DNA of 9,572 nucleotides from Pseudomonadota bacterium. Its GTDB lineage: Bacteria > Pseudomonadota > Gammaproteobacteria > Steroidobacterales > Steroidobacteraceae. The stretch spans positions 1-9,572 of the forward strand of contig JAEZCR010000032.1 of assembly GCA_023433465.1 (NCBI GenBank). Direction: 5' to 3'. Each line of letters opens with the position of its first letter. Position 1 is the first letter of the stretch. The notes under the pieces were generated by a model, which ran no database searches, had not been told where the DNA came from, and worked only from the letters and a program-made list of their open reading frames with translations. The position numbers and the translations under genes were made by a program. Shown here piece after piece: positions 1-7,726 of this stretch.

Positions 1-823
1 CGGCGAGCGGAATCATCACGAGCGTCATGATGATGAACAGCGGCTTGCCGGGCGAACGCGCCCAGATGCCGTAGCCGATCGTGATCGCCGCGATCAGCAC
101 CCACTCGACGGTGGTCGACCAGCCGAAGACGCGGCCGAGCTCGAGCACCATGAGCACCGCGACGATGAATGCGCTGATGAATCCGGCCTCGGCCAGCATC
201 TCGCGATACGACACACCCGCGGCGACGCGCTCGCTCTGCGGGAACACACGCGGCAGCAGCATCACGATGTACGTGACCACCGGGATCAGCATGAGGGCCA
301 TCTTGTAGCGCCAGCCCATGTCATCGGGCAGCGCGAGCGCCAGGAGGCCGCCGATCACGAAGCCCGCCGGCCAACCGGCGTGCAGGCGGTTGAGCCAGGT
401 GGTCTTGTCGTGGCGGAACTCGCGCGCGATCAGCGGATTGATGCCCGCTTCCACCGCGCCGTTGCCGAGCGACAGTACGAAGCTGCCCCAGTACAGGCCC
501 CAGTAGCCATCGGCGCGCACCAGCAGGATGAAGCCGAGCACATGTGAGGCGGCGGCAAACCACAGCGTGGCCTTGAAGCCGATCTTGTCGATGATCAGCG
601 AGAGCAGGATGATGCTGATCGCGAAGGGCCAAAGGCCCACGCCGAACAATTCACCCTTCTGCGTTTCGGAAAGTCCGAACTCCACGCCCCACGCATCGAT
701 CGAAAACGCGCGCAGGATGAAGCAGAAGGACGTCGCGACCAGCGCGGCGAAACATACCGCGAAAGTCTTCTTGGCCTCGGCTGACGCCGGCGTTACGCCG
801 GTCATGGCGGCTTCTGTACTCAT
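1..823 (-). CDS. MFS sugar-type transporter, C-terminal part beyond window
   Basis: Open minus-strand frame of 274 codons running off the left edge, so only the N-terminal two thirds of a typical 400-residue MFS protein is visible. It starts at ATG 823 with GAGGGGTT (829-836) as ribosome binding site. The product is strongly hydrophobic: first membrane span about residues 20-40, then spans near 62-78, 86-102 and 108-122. A loop with DKIGFK (79-84) looks like the MFS motif A between helices 2 and 3. The stretch NRLHAGWPAGFVIGG (145-159) resembles the FucP/FHS-like sugar porters. It lies 36 bases after the oxidoreductase gene as the last visible gene of the operon, so it probably imports the sugar or derivative handled by the two enzymes. 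The substrate cannot be read from the sequence. Family assignment is firm, specificity is inference. Confidence 0.88.
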   Translation of the reverse strand, partial: MSTEAAMTGVTPASAEAKKTFAVCFAALVATSFCFILRAFSIDAWGVEFGLSETQKGELFGVGLWPFAISIILLSLIIDKIGFKATLWFAAASHVLGFILLVRADGYWGLYWGSFVLSLGNGAVEAGINPLIAREFRHDKTTWLNRLHAGWPAGFVIGGLLALALPDDMGWRYKMALMLIPVVTYIVMLLPRVFPQSERVAAGVSYREMLAEAGFISAFIVAVLMVLELGRVFGWSTTVEWVLIAAITIGYGIWARSPGKPLFIIMTLVMIPLA

Positions 824-859
824 TGCCCAACCCCTCGTGAATAGTTAGTAGCTATTTCT

Positions 860-1990
860 CTAGATCTTCGTCCAGGCGCTGTTCGCCTGGCCTGACTTCA
901 ACACGGCCTCGATGAACGCCATCACGCGCGTGCCGGTGACGACATCGGGCGCGAACAGCGATGCCGCCTTCGGCGATCGGTTCTCCAGCCGCGCGGTCAC
1001 CCGCTCGGCGAAATCGGTGTAGAGCTGGGAGAACGCTTCGATGAAGCCCTCGGGATGGCCGCCCGGCAGGCCCACGGAGCTCGTCGGCGTGCCCGGATCG
1101 CCGCGGCGCACGTAACGCGGCGGCTCGCCCGCCTCGACGATGAGCAGCTCTTCGGGCCGCTCCTGGAACCACAGGATCGAGCCCTTTTCTCCATACACCC
1201 GCAACCGGTGCGAGTTGAGGTGACCGATGGCGACCTGGCTCGCCCACAAACTACCGCGCGCGCCGTTCGCGAAGCGCAGCAGCACGTTGACGTTGTCGTC
1301 GATCGGCCGGCCCGGCACGAGAGTCGACACGTCGGCGGCGACCTCGGCGACTTTCTCACCGGTGACGAACTCGGCGAGCTGGAAGGAATGCGAACCGATG
1401 TCACCGAGCGCGCCCGCTCCGGCCTGCTTCGGATCCGTGCGCCAGCTCGCCTGCTTCTGCCCCGTCTTCTCGAGCGCGGTGGATAGCCAGCCCTGCGGGT
1501 ACTCGGCCTGCACGACGCGCAGCTTGCCGATGAGGCCGTCCGCGATGAGCTGCTTCGCGTGGCGGATCATCGGATAGCCGGTGTAGTTGAAGGTGACGCC
1601 CAGCAGCCGCTTCTTCTCGGCCGCGAGCTTCACGAGTTTCTCGGCATCGACGAGATTTGTGGTGAGCGGCTTGTCGCAGATGACGTCGAGCCCGGCGTTC
1701 AGGCACGCCGCGGACTGCACGTAGTGCACGTGGTTCGGCGTGACGATCGACACGACTTCGATGCCGTCGGGGCGCCTGGCCTCCTCGGCGAGCATGGCCT
1801 CGACCGTCGGATAGGCGCGCGCGGGATCGACGCCAAGTGCGACGGCCGAACGCTTGCCCTTCTCCGCATCCGACGAGAACACTCCCGCGAGCAACTGGTA
1901 GCGCCCGTCCACGCGCGCCGCCATGCGATGCACGTTCCCGATGAACGCCCCCTCACCACCACCGATCATTCCCCAACGCAACGGACGCAT
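860..1990 (-). CDS. Gfo/Idh/MocA family NAD(P)-dependent oxidoreductase
   Basis: 376 residues, normal for the family. The N-terminal Rossmann fold starts at once with GMIGGGEGAFIG (7-18), a dinucleotide-binding loop. The second strand region reads EVVSIVTPNHVHY (78-90), followed by CDKP (105-108), where Lys107 matches the catalytic lysine of the usual EKP motif. The C-terminal alpha/beta domain holds GALGDIGSHSFQ (193-203); Asp197 and His201 fit the conserved D-x-G-x-H catalytic motif. No signal peptide, so cytoplasmic. The family oxidises or reduces hydroxyl groups of sugars, inositols and their derivatives with NAD(P); the substrate here is unknown. It sits 33 bases after the TIM-barrel gene and 36 before the transporter. 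A GGGG run precedes ATG 1990 as a modest ribosome binding site. Pairing with a sugar isomerase suggests oxidation/epimerisation of a sugar, possibly through a 3-keto intermediate (inference). Confidence 0.93.
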   Translation of the reverse strand: MRPLRWGMIGGGEGAFIGNVHRMAARVDGRYQLLAGVFSSDAEKGKRSAVALGVDPARAYPTVEAMLAEEARRPDGIEVVSIVTPNHVHYVQSAACLNAGLDVICDKPLTTNLVDAEKLVKLAAEKKRLLGVTFNYTGYPMIRHAKQLIADGLIGKLRVVQAEYPQGWLSTALEKTGQKQASWRTDPKQAGAGALGDIGSHSFQLAEFVTGEKVAEVAADVSTLVPGRPIDDNVNVLLRFANGARGSLWASQVAIGHLNSHRLRVYGEKGSILWFQERPEELLIVEAGEPPRYVRRGDPGTPTSSVGLPGGHPEGFIEAFSQLYTDFAERVTARLENRSPKAASLFAPDVVTGTRVMAFIEAVLKSGQANSAWTKI

Positions 1991-2023
1991 CAGTTCAGCC
2001 CCAAGGTTTTCAAAGAAATGGAA

Positions 2024-2914
2024 TCAGACCGCGAGCTTGGTCAGGTAGTCGCCGCTGATCTTGACGGACTCGAGGATCGGACGCGTGAACGGCGCCTCCT
2101 GCTCGTAGAAGAAAGCCTTCGTGCCGTTCGCCTTGGCGGTGCCGATGACCTTCTTCCAGTCGATGGTGCCTTCGCCAAGCGCGACGGACGTCGGCTCCTT
2201 GCCCCCGGCTTCGCGCTTGCCCACGTCCTTGACGTGCAGCGCGATGACGCGGTTCTTGTACTTGTCGAGCAACGCGATCGGATCCTGCTCGGCCACCACG
2301 ACCCAACCCACGTCGAGCTCGATCTTCACGAGGTCCGGGTCGGTGTTCGCGAATAGATAGTCGAAGGCCGTCTGGTTGCCGAACTTCTTGAACTCGGCGC
2401 TGTGGTTGTGATAACCGAAAGTCATGCCGGCATCGCGCACCTGCTTGCCGAACTTGTTGAAGAGGTCGGCGTTCCACTTCCAGTCGTTGAGGTCCACCGA
2501 CTTCATGCGCTCTTCCCAGGGAAGTTTTTCCTTCTCGGGCGACACGCCAGGCGACGACGCGACGATGTACTTGAGTCCGAGCGCCTTCGCATCGGCGATG
2601 ATCTGGTCGCCTTTCTTCGCGATGTCCGTCGCACCCGAGTGCGTGCTGACCAGCGAGAAGCCGATGTCGCGCATGAACTTCGCGAGCTCCGCGGGAGCCT
2701 TGCCGTAGTAACCGGCGAATTCGATTTCACGGAATCCGGCCGCGTACACCTTGCGCAGCGTGCCTTCGAGGTCCTTCTCCGCCTCGTCCTTCACCGTCCA
2801 GAGCTGGATGCCCAGCGGGAACTTGCCGCTGCCGGCGAACGCGGCCCGCGACATGATCGCTCCGGCAGCGAAACCCATACCCGCGGACACGAGAAATGAA
2901 CGGCGGCTCAGCAT
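2024..2914 (-). CDS. Tat-exported sugar phosphate isomerase/epimerase (xylose isomerase-like TIM barrel)
   Basis: 296 residues. The N-terminus is a clear Tat signal: SRRSFLV at 3-9, a hydrophobic stretch, then AFA-G with likely cleavage after residue 27. The rest is an AP-endonuclease/xylose-isomerase-like barrel. Candidate metal and substrate ligands are Glu65 (REIEFAG), His92 (THSG), His169 and His171 (YHNHSAEF), Glu199/Asp201 (ELDVGW), His227 (ALHVKD), the GEGTIDW turn (247-253) and Glu271/Glu273 (YEQE). This is the usual layout of IolE-like sugar isomerases/epimerases with a divalent metal. First gene of the minus-strand operon, with GAGGGGTT (2920-2927) ahead of ATG 2914, the same ribosome binding sequence as the transporter. 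Tat export places it in the periplasm, or as a folded, cofactor-loaded exported enzyme, while its partner dehydrogenase is cytoplasmic. The exact reaction is not recognisable. Confidence 0.92.
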   Translation of the reverse strand: MLSRRSFLVSAGMGFAAGAIMSRAAFAGSGKFPLGIQLWTVKDEAEKDLEGTLRKVYAAGFREIEFAGYYGKAPAELAKFMRDIGFSLVSTHSGATDIAKKGDQIIADAKALGLKYIVASSPGVSPEKEKLPWEERMKSVDLNDWKWNADLFNKFGKQVRDAGMTFGYHNHSAEFKKFGNQTAFDYLFANTDPDLVKIELDVGWVVVAEQDPIALLDKYKNRVIALHVKDVGKREAGGKEPTSVALGEGTIDWKKVIGTAKANGTKAFFYEQEAPFTRPILESVKISGDYLTKLAV

Positions 2915-2945
2915 TGCAAAACCCCTCGATTGATCTGGACGGGCG

Positions 2946-2975
2946 AGTACAAGCCATAGCCCGGTGGGTCGTCAA
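2946..2975 (-). promoter_or_regulatory. Candidate sigma70-type promoter of the sugar operon
   Basis: On the minus strand TTGACG (2970-2975) is followed after 18 bases by TGTACT (2946-2951). These are 5 of 6 and 4 of 6 matches to the -35 and -10 consensus. It lies about 30 bases before ATG 2914, giving a short leader with the GAGGGGTT ribosome binding site. A short inverted repeat (CAAGC/GCTTG, arms at 2973-2977 and 2984-2988) overlaps the -35 box and could be an operator. No regulator gene is adjacent. Sequence match only. Confidence 0.4.
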
Positions 2976-3003
2976 GCAGCCCGGCTTGTCTCGGCTTCGG
3001 GTC

Positions 3004-5634
3004 TCATGACATGACTTTTTCCGTGGGTTCCGCTTGCGTTTTGGACATCACGGACTCCGCGAGGCAGCGGCGCAGATCGACGAGTCGCGGTGGTTTGCTC
3101 AGCACGGCGTGGACCCCCTCAGGTGTTTCACCCTCGGCGACCAGACGCTGGCCCCAGCCCGTCAGCATGAGGACGACGGTTTCGGGCGCGGCCGCCTTGA
3201 TGGCCGCCGTGACCGCGCGGCCGTCGACGTGCGGCATCCCGAGATCGGTGAAGACCACGGGGAAAGGTCTGCCCTCCGCTTGTGCGTCGAGGAAAGCGTC
3301 GATGCCCGCCTTGCCGCCATTCGCCGTGACGACGTCGTGCCCTTCCTGCGTAAGCGCTTCGCGCAGGGAAGTCAGCAGCAGCGGGTCGTCGTCGACGACG
3401 AGGATTCGCATCCTGCTCGGGGGAGGCGCAGGAACGCTGGACTTCACTGCCGCGGCCGTCACCGATTCCGGGAAACGCATGCGGACCGTGGTCCCCTTGC
3501 CGGGCGCGCTCACGATGTCGATGTCCGCGCCGTGACGCTGCATGATGCCGTACACCATCGCGAGCCCTAGCCCCGAGCCACGTTCACCCTTGGTGGTGAA
3601 GAATGGTTCGAACGCGCGGCGGCGCGTCGCGTCGTCCATGCCGATGCCCGTGTCGGTGACCTCGACGAGCACGCGACGTCGCGAGCCATCCGCGTGCGCG
3701 GATCGCAAAGTCAGTCGTCCGCCCGCGGGCATCGCGTCGATCGCATTGAAGATGAGGTTCACGAGCGCTTCGCGCAGCTCGCCTTCGATGGCCATGACCG
3801 TGGGATCGCCGTCGGCCGCGTCGACGCGCGCGTCGATCACGACCCCGCGTTGCTGCGCAATGTTGCTCCAGCGCGCGCGCGTGAGTTCGAGTACTTCGCG
3901 CAGCACGCGGTTGGTCAAGACCGGCAGTAGTTCGAGCTGCGCCGGTCGCTTTCTGTAGAACTCGCCCATGCGCGCGACCGTGTTCGCGACGTCGTCGACC
4001 GCGCGCTGGATGATCTTGAGCTGTTCTCGCGCGCGTGGACTGAATCCGCTCTCGTGCGTGAGCAATGCGTCGACGTACACCGCGACCGGCGAGATCGCGT
4101 TGTTGATGTCGTGCGCGATGCCGCTCGCCATCTGGCCGAGCGCGCGCAAGCGTTCGTGTTCGAGCACGGCCTGCTGCGTGCGGCGCAGATCGTCGTAGGC
4201 CTGGCGCAGCGAGTCGTGCAATCGCGCCTGGTTGGCCGCGAGCGAGACGTGATCGCAGAGCTGACGCAGGAACTCGCGTTCGCCGGCGGCGAATCCATCC
4301 ACTATCCGGCGCGCGACCACCAGCGCACCGAAGACGGAACCACGCTGCTCAGCGTGCAGCGGGACGCAGACCATCGAGCGCAGTCCCGCGCGCGCGAGCC
4401 GCTGCGGGAACGGAAACTTCACGTTGGCGATGTCGGGTTCGTACACGAGCGAGCCCGACACGCAGCGACTGAGGCCGTTGCGATCGATCGCGATGCGCGA
4501 GTTGGCGGTCATCGCCATCTCGAGCGCGAGCGCTTCGCTGCGCGCGCCGACGCGATTGACAGTGAGGATTCCATCGTGCGGCTCGAAGCTGCACAAGATC
4601 GTGAAATCCACCGGCAGGTGCTCTTCGAGACTGCGCACGACGACCTGGAAGATGCTGTCGAGGTCCTGCCGCTCGGCGATCGCGCGCGTGATCCGCTGCA
4701 GCAGGCTCAGGCGCTCCAATTGCAGCAGCGCGCTGCCCTCGGCCGTCTGGCGCACGCCGATTTCCTGACGAAGCTCGGCGTTCAGCGCTTCGAGTTCCCA
4801 TGTGCGCGCCGCGACGCGCACCTCGAGCGCCTCGTTGATCGACATCAGCTCCTCTTCCGCGCGCATGCGGCGCGCCGTGTCGGCGCTGCCCATCTGGATC
4901 AGGTGCAGCAGCAGCATGAGTCCGCCTGCGAAGACGCCGAAGTGCGCGGTCATCGCGAACTTGCTGACCGCCATCTCGGAGTAGAGCATCAGCGAGTGCG
5001 AGAGCGCCGCCGCCAGCGCGTAGTACGCGAGCGCGTGCGCGAGGCGATCGGTTTCGCGGCGATTCCACAACCAGATGCCGACCGGGATCCACAGCAGCGG
5101 AATGGCCACGAGCGTGGGGCGGATGATGCCGAGGAAGCCCGGACCACCCGCGTAACGCGGCAGCCACTGGAACAACGAGAAGAGGCCCAGCGACGCCCCC
5201 ACCGTGCCCAGAGCAAACATCAGTTTGGAGTTCTTTTCCGTCGGCTGCCACCACAGGACCAGGGCGGTGCCGATTGGCAGTAGATAGGCAGGCGGCGCCC
5301 AGGTTCCGGATCGCAAGCCCTGCACCACTTCGTTGAGATCCCGGAAGGCCGACGAAGGCTCGAGCGCGGCCAGCACGTGCAGCACTTCGAGAACGCCCGC
5401 GACCGCGAAGACGATGGCGAGGAATTGCACGCGCGTCTCGCCCGTGCGCCAGCCCAGGTCCCAGAACAGGATCGACAGCGCGACAGTGGTGAGCGCGATG
5501 CCCGTGTTCAGGATGGTGTGCAGGACGGGGAAACCCGGCACCGGCGCGGTGAAGATGGCCGCGCCCGCGAGGGCGGTCACCCCGAATGCGATCAGGAAAT
5601 CGCGCCCAGGATGAAGCTGCGCTCTGACGTCCAA
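3004..5634 (-). CDS. Membrane-bound hybrid sensor histidine kinase (MASE-like, GAF, HisKA, HATPase, REC)
   Basis: Frame read from TTG 5634 (876 residues). A GGGGAGGG run stands just before this TTG; the longer frame to ATG 5736 would overlap the nhaA start and adds a proline/arginine-rich stretch that looks non-coding. Order: about eight membrane segments from residue 13 to about 250 (MASE-like sensor), a charged coiled coil with EALEVRVAARTWELEALNAE, a GAF-like domain about 308-465, a dimerisation helix with GIAHDINN whose His508 is the phosphorylation site, then HATPase with N box NLIFNAIDAM, G1 DTGIGM and G2 GSGLGLAMVYG. A receiver domain follows from about 742 (RILVVDDD) with phospho-acceptor Asp797 (FTDLGMP) and Lys847 (SKPP). 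No DNA-binding output domain, so phosphate must pass to another protein or the receiver feeds back on kinase activity. The signal is unknown. Divergent from nhaA, with 94 bases between. Confidence 0.93.
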   Translation of the reverse strand: MDVRAQLHPGRDFLIAFGVTALAGAAIFTAPVPGFPVLHTILNTGIALTTVALSILFWDLGWRTGETRVQFLAIVFAVAGVLEVLHVLAALEPSSAFRDLNEVVQGLRSGTWAPPAYLLPIGTALVLWWQPTEKNSKLMFALGTVGASLGLFSLFQWLPRYAGGPGFLGIIRPTLVAIPLLWIPVGIWLWNRRETDRLAHALAYYALAAALSHSLMLYSEMAVSKFAMTAHFGVFAGGLMLLLHLIQMGSADTARRMRAEEELMSINEALEVRVAARTWELEALNAELRQEIGVRQTAEGSALLQLERLSLLQRITRAIAERQDLDSIFQVVVRSLEEHLPVDFTILCSFEPHDGILTVNRVGARSEALALEMAMTANSRIAIDRNGLSRCVSGSLVYEPDIANVKFPFPQRLARAGLRSMVCVPLHAEQRGSVFGALVVARRIVDGFAAGEREFLRQLCDHVSLAANQARLHDSLRQAYDDLRRTQQAVLEHERLRALGQMASGIAHDINNAISPVAVYVDALLTHESGFSPRAREQLKIIQRAVDDVANTVARMGEFYRKRPAQLELLPVLTNRVLREVLELTRARWSNIAQQRGVVIDARVDAADGDPTVMAIEGELREALVNLIFNAIDAMPAGGRLTLRSAHADGSRRRVLVEVTDTGIGMDDATRRRAFEPFFTTKGERGSGLGLAMVYGIMQRHGADIDIVSAPGKGTTVRMRFPESVTAAAVKSSVPAPPPSRMRILVVDDDPLLLTSLREALTQEGHDVVTANGGKAGIDAFLDAQAEGRPFPVVFTDLGMPHVDGRAVTAAIKAAAPETVVLMLTGWGQRLVAEGETPEGVHAVLSKPPRLVDLRRCLAESVMSKTQAEPTEKVMS

Positions 5635-5728
5635 TCGCCCTCCCCTGCGCGGCGGAACAGTTCTGCGCCGAGGATACTCCTCCAGGGCAGGTGCCGCGTC
5701 CTCCTGCGTATGCTCCAATGGCCAGCTT

Positions 5729-7561
5729 ATGAACAATCGCCTCGACCGGCCCGTCGACCCCGCCCGCGATCATTGCCTGGGCGCCGACGACGCGCCCATC
5801 ACGCTGGTCGAGTACGGCAGCTACGACTGCCCACACTGCCGCGCGGCGGATGGCAGGATCGCCGAGGTTCGCACCCAGCTCGGCGAACGCGTGCGATACG
5901 TGTTCCGGCATCGGCCACTCACGGGAAGCGACATCGCGCGTCGCGCCGCCGACCTCGTGGAGCAGGCCGCGACGCCGGAAGAGTTCTGGCGCGCGCACGT
6001 GTCGCTCATGACCCGTTCGAACACGCTGAGCGAAGAAGACTTGCGCGCGGTCGCCGCGGACCTGGCGTTGTCGGAGCTCGATCCCGACATCCGCGAGGCC
6101 GTGACGTCCGAAGCGAAGGCACGTGTCGATGCGGATATCGCAAGCTCGTATGCGAGCGGCGTGCGCGTGACGCCTACCTTCTTCATCAACGGACAGCGCT
6201 ACGACGGTCCGTGGGACGAGGCATCGTTCACCGATGCGATGCTCGGGTCGTTAGGCCACCGCGTGCGCACCGCCGCGCTGGGCTTCGCGAGCTGGGCGCC
6301 GTCCACCGGAGTGATGCTGCTGTTCGCGACGGTGCTCGCCGTCGTGCTGATGAACTCGCCGCTCGGCCCGGCCTTTACGTCGCTGTGGGAGACCGAGCTG
6401 GGACTGCGCTTCGGCGGCGCCGAGTTCAGCATGTCACTGCTGCACTGGGTGAACGACGCGCTGCTGATCGTCTTCTTCCTGGTTGTGGGGCTCGAGATAA
6501 AACGCGAGTTCACCGTCGGGCACCTTGCGAGCCGGCGCAGCGCGGCGCTGCCCATCGCCGCGGCCATCGGCGGCATGACCATTCCCGCTCTTATATATGT
6601 GTCGCTGATCCCGCTGGCGGACGCGGGCGCCGCCTGGCATCACGGCTGGGGCGTACCGATGGCCACCGACACGGCTTTCGCGGTGGCGCTGATCGCGGTG
6701 ATGGGCTCGCGCGTACCGGTCGAGCTGCGCATCTTCCTGACCGCGGCGGCTATTGTTGATGACATCGGGGCCATCATCGTCGTGGCTATCTTCTATTCCG
6801 GAGAGTTGAACTACCCGGCGCTCGGCGGCGCGCTGGTCGCGGTGGTCTTTCTGTCGTTGCTGAACCGGTGGGGCGTTTATCGCGTATCGCCGTACGTGAT
6901 CGTCGGAATCGCATTGTGGATATGCGTGCATGCCGGCGGACTTCACGCGACGCTGGCAGGGGTGCTGCTGGCCGCGTTCATCCCGACGCGGCCGCCGCCT
7001 GACTACCGCGCGTTGCTCGCGCAGCAGGATGCGATTCTCAGCGCGGAAGCGAGCCATGCCGGGGAGCACTACCGGCACGGGCCCTCAGAGACCGCCTTGG
7101 AGGAGATCGATGCGATTCACGATCGGCTCGAGTCTCCGGCGGATCGGCTGCTGCGTAATGTCGCGCCGCGGTCGAGCTTCTTGGTGTTGCCGATATTCGC
7201 GCTTGCGAATGCCGGCGTGGTGATCGGCGCGCAAGCGCTCGGCGAGCATGGGGTGTTGATGGCCGCGATCATCTGCGGTCTCACGCTCGGCAAACCACTG
7301 GGGTTCTTTCTCGCGTCGTGGGTGGCGGTGAAATCCGGCATTGCCGAGAAGCCGAACGCGTATTCGTGGCGGCAGTTGCTGGGCGCCGGCGCGCTCGGCG
7401 GCATCGGGTTCACGATGTCGCTGTTCATCGCGGGTCAGGCGTTCCCGGTTGAGGCGGATTTCGCGGCAGCGAAGATTGCGGTCTTCGGGGCGTCGGTGCT
7501 TTCGGCGCTCGCGGGCGTGGTGATTCTGTGGAATGCGCAGAAGGATGAGACGACAGGGTGA
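5729..7561 (+). CDS. nhaA: Na+/H+ antiporter NhaA with N-terminal DsbA-like thioredoxin domain
   Basis: 610 residues, about 220 longer than classical NhaA. Residues about 1-175 form a DsbA/thioredoxin fold: DAPITLVEYGSYDCPHC with active-site Cys34 and Cys37, a helical insert, and the cis-proline loop GVRVTPTFFING (Pro149). Residues about 185-605 are the antiporter. Asp344 and Asp345 (AIVDDIGAI) match the sodium/proton-binding pair Asp163/Asp164 of E. coli NhaA, ATDTAF (Asp314) matches Thr132/Asp133, and Lys522 (GKPLG) matches Lys300. All catalytic residues are present. No signal peptide or membrane span precedes the thioredoxin part; since NhaA has a cytoplasmic N-terminus, that domain should face the cytoplasm (inference). 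Role: sodium export and pH homeostasis, possibly redox-modulated. ATG 5729 has no obvious ribosome binding site, so the start is somewhat uncertain. No clear terminator follows; read-through into the integron array is possible. Confidence 0.95.
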   Translation: MNNRLDRPVDPARDHCLGADDAPITLVEYGSYDCPHCRAADGRIAEVRTQLGERVRYVFRHRPLTGSDIARRAADLVEQAATPEEFWRAHVSLMTRSNTLSEEDLRAVAADLALSELDPDIREAVTSEAKARVDADIASSYASGVRVTPTFFINGQRYDGPWDEASFTDAMLGSLGHRVRTAALGFASWAPSTGVMLLFATVLAVVLMNSPLGPAFTSLWETELGLRFGGAEFSMSLLHWVNDALLIVFFLVVGLEIKREFTVGHLASRRSAALPIAAAIGGMTIPALIYVSLIPLADAGAAWHHGWGVPMATDTAFAVALIAVMGSRVPVELRIFLTAAAIVDDIGAIIVVAIFYSGELNYPALGGALVAVVFLSLLNRWGVYRVSPYVIVGIALWICVHAGGLHATLAGVLLAAFIPTRPPPDYRALLAQQDAILSAEASHAGEHYRHGPSETALEEIDAIHDRLESPADRLLRNVAPRSSFLVLPIFALANAGVVIGAQALGEHGVLMAAIICGLTLGKPLGFFLASWVAVKSGIAEKPNAYSWRQLLGAGALGGIGFTMSLFIAGQAFPVEADFAAAKIAVFGASVLSALAGVVILWNAQKDETTG

Positions 7562-7574
7562 GTTATACGTCCCC

Positions 7575-7706
7575 ATGTTGCATAACACGCTGGGATCGTT
7601 TGACGCTGTTGGCGACGGTGTGCTGAAGTGGAACAGGAACTTGCAGAGGGAGCTGGAGTGTTATGCAGCAGTTCTACGGAATATATCCCGTCATTTGGCC
7701 GTCTAA
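7575..7706 (+). CDS. Small ORF between nhaA and the cassette array, uncertain
   Basis: A 43-codon frame from ATG 7575 to TAA 7704-7706, beginning MLHNTLGSFDAVGDG and ending RNISRHLAV. It is predicted helical and soluble, with no recognisable domain. No convincing ribosome binding site precedes it, and it starts 13 bases after the nhaA stop. It overlaps the attI-like site and a 10-base inverted repeat, so it may be a chance frame or the remnant of a gene broken when the integron formed. Listed because it is the only reasonable frame in this gap; I do not recognise it. Confidence 0.22.
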   Translation: MLHNTLGSFDAVGDGVLKWNRNLQRELECYAAVLRNISRHLAV

Positions 7707-7719
7707 TTAAGAGTTAGAG
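7658..7719 (+). other. attI-like integron insertion site
   Basis: The junction before cassette 1 has the layout of an attI site. GTTATGCAGCAG (7660-7671) closely resembles the integrase-binding direct repeat GTTACGCAGCAG of attI1 as I recall it. Downstream is a simple site: GTCTAAT (7701-7707), a 5-base spacer and GTTAGAG (7713-7719), like the CCTAAAACAAAGTTAGGC core of attI1. Crossover would be between G7713 and T7714. The spacing between repeat and core is longer than in attI1 (41 versus about 20 bases). No integrase gene lies to the left, so function is not demonstrated. It could instead be the scar of a lost attC. Confidence 0.45.
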
Positions 7720-7726
7720 CGCATCT

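Noticed and set aside
4054..5283. 409-codon plus-strand frame inside the kinase gene
   Set aside because: It is antisense to a complete kinase with all motifs, and its product is a low-complexity Arg/His/Gln-rich shadow typical of GC-rich DNA.
5679..5734. Promoter boxes for nhaA and the kinase in the divergent region
   Set aside because: Only weak -10-like matches (TATGCT on plus, TATCCT on minus) without a -35 partner at proper spacing; not supportable as features.
4349..5998. 549-codon minus-strand frame overlapping the kinase and nhaA
   Set aside because: It overlaps two well supported genes in other frames and has no domain; the product is Arg/Ala/Gly-rich shadow sequence.
7579..7667. 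A fifth attC site before cassette 1
   Set aside because: The outer cores pair and the length fits, but the inner arms with two bulges are absent and no matching cassette follows, so it is kept only as an odd inverted repeat.
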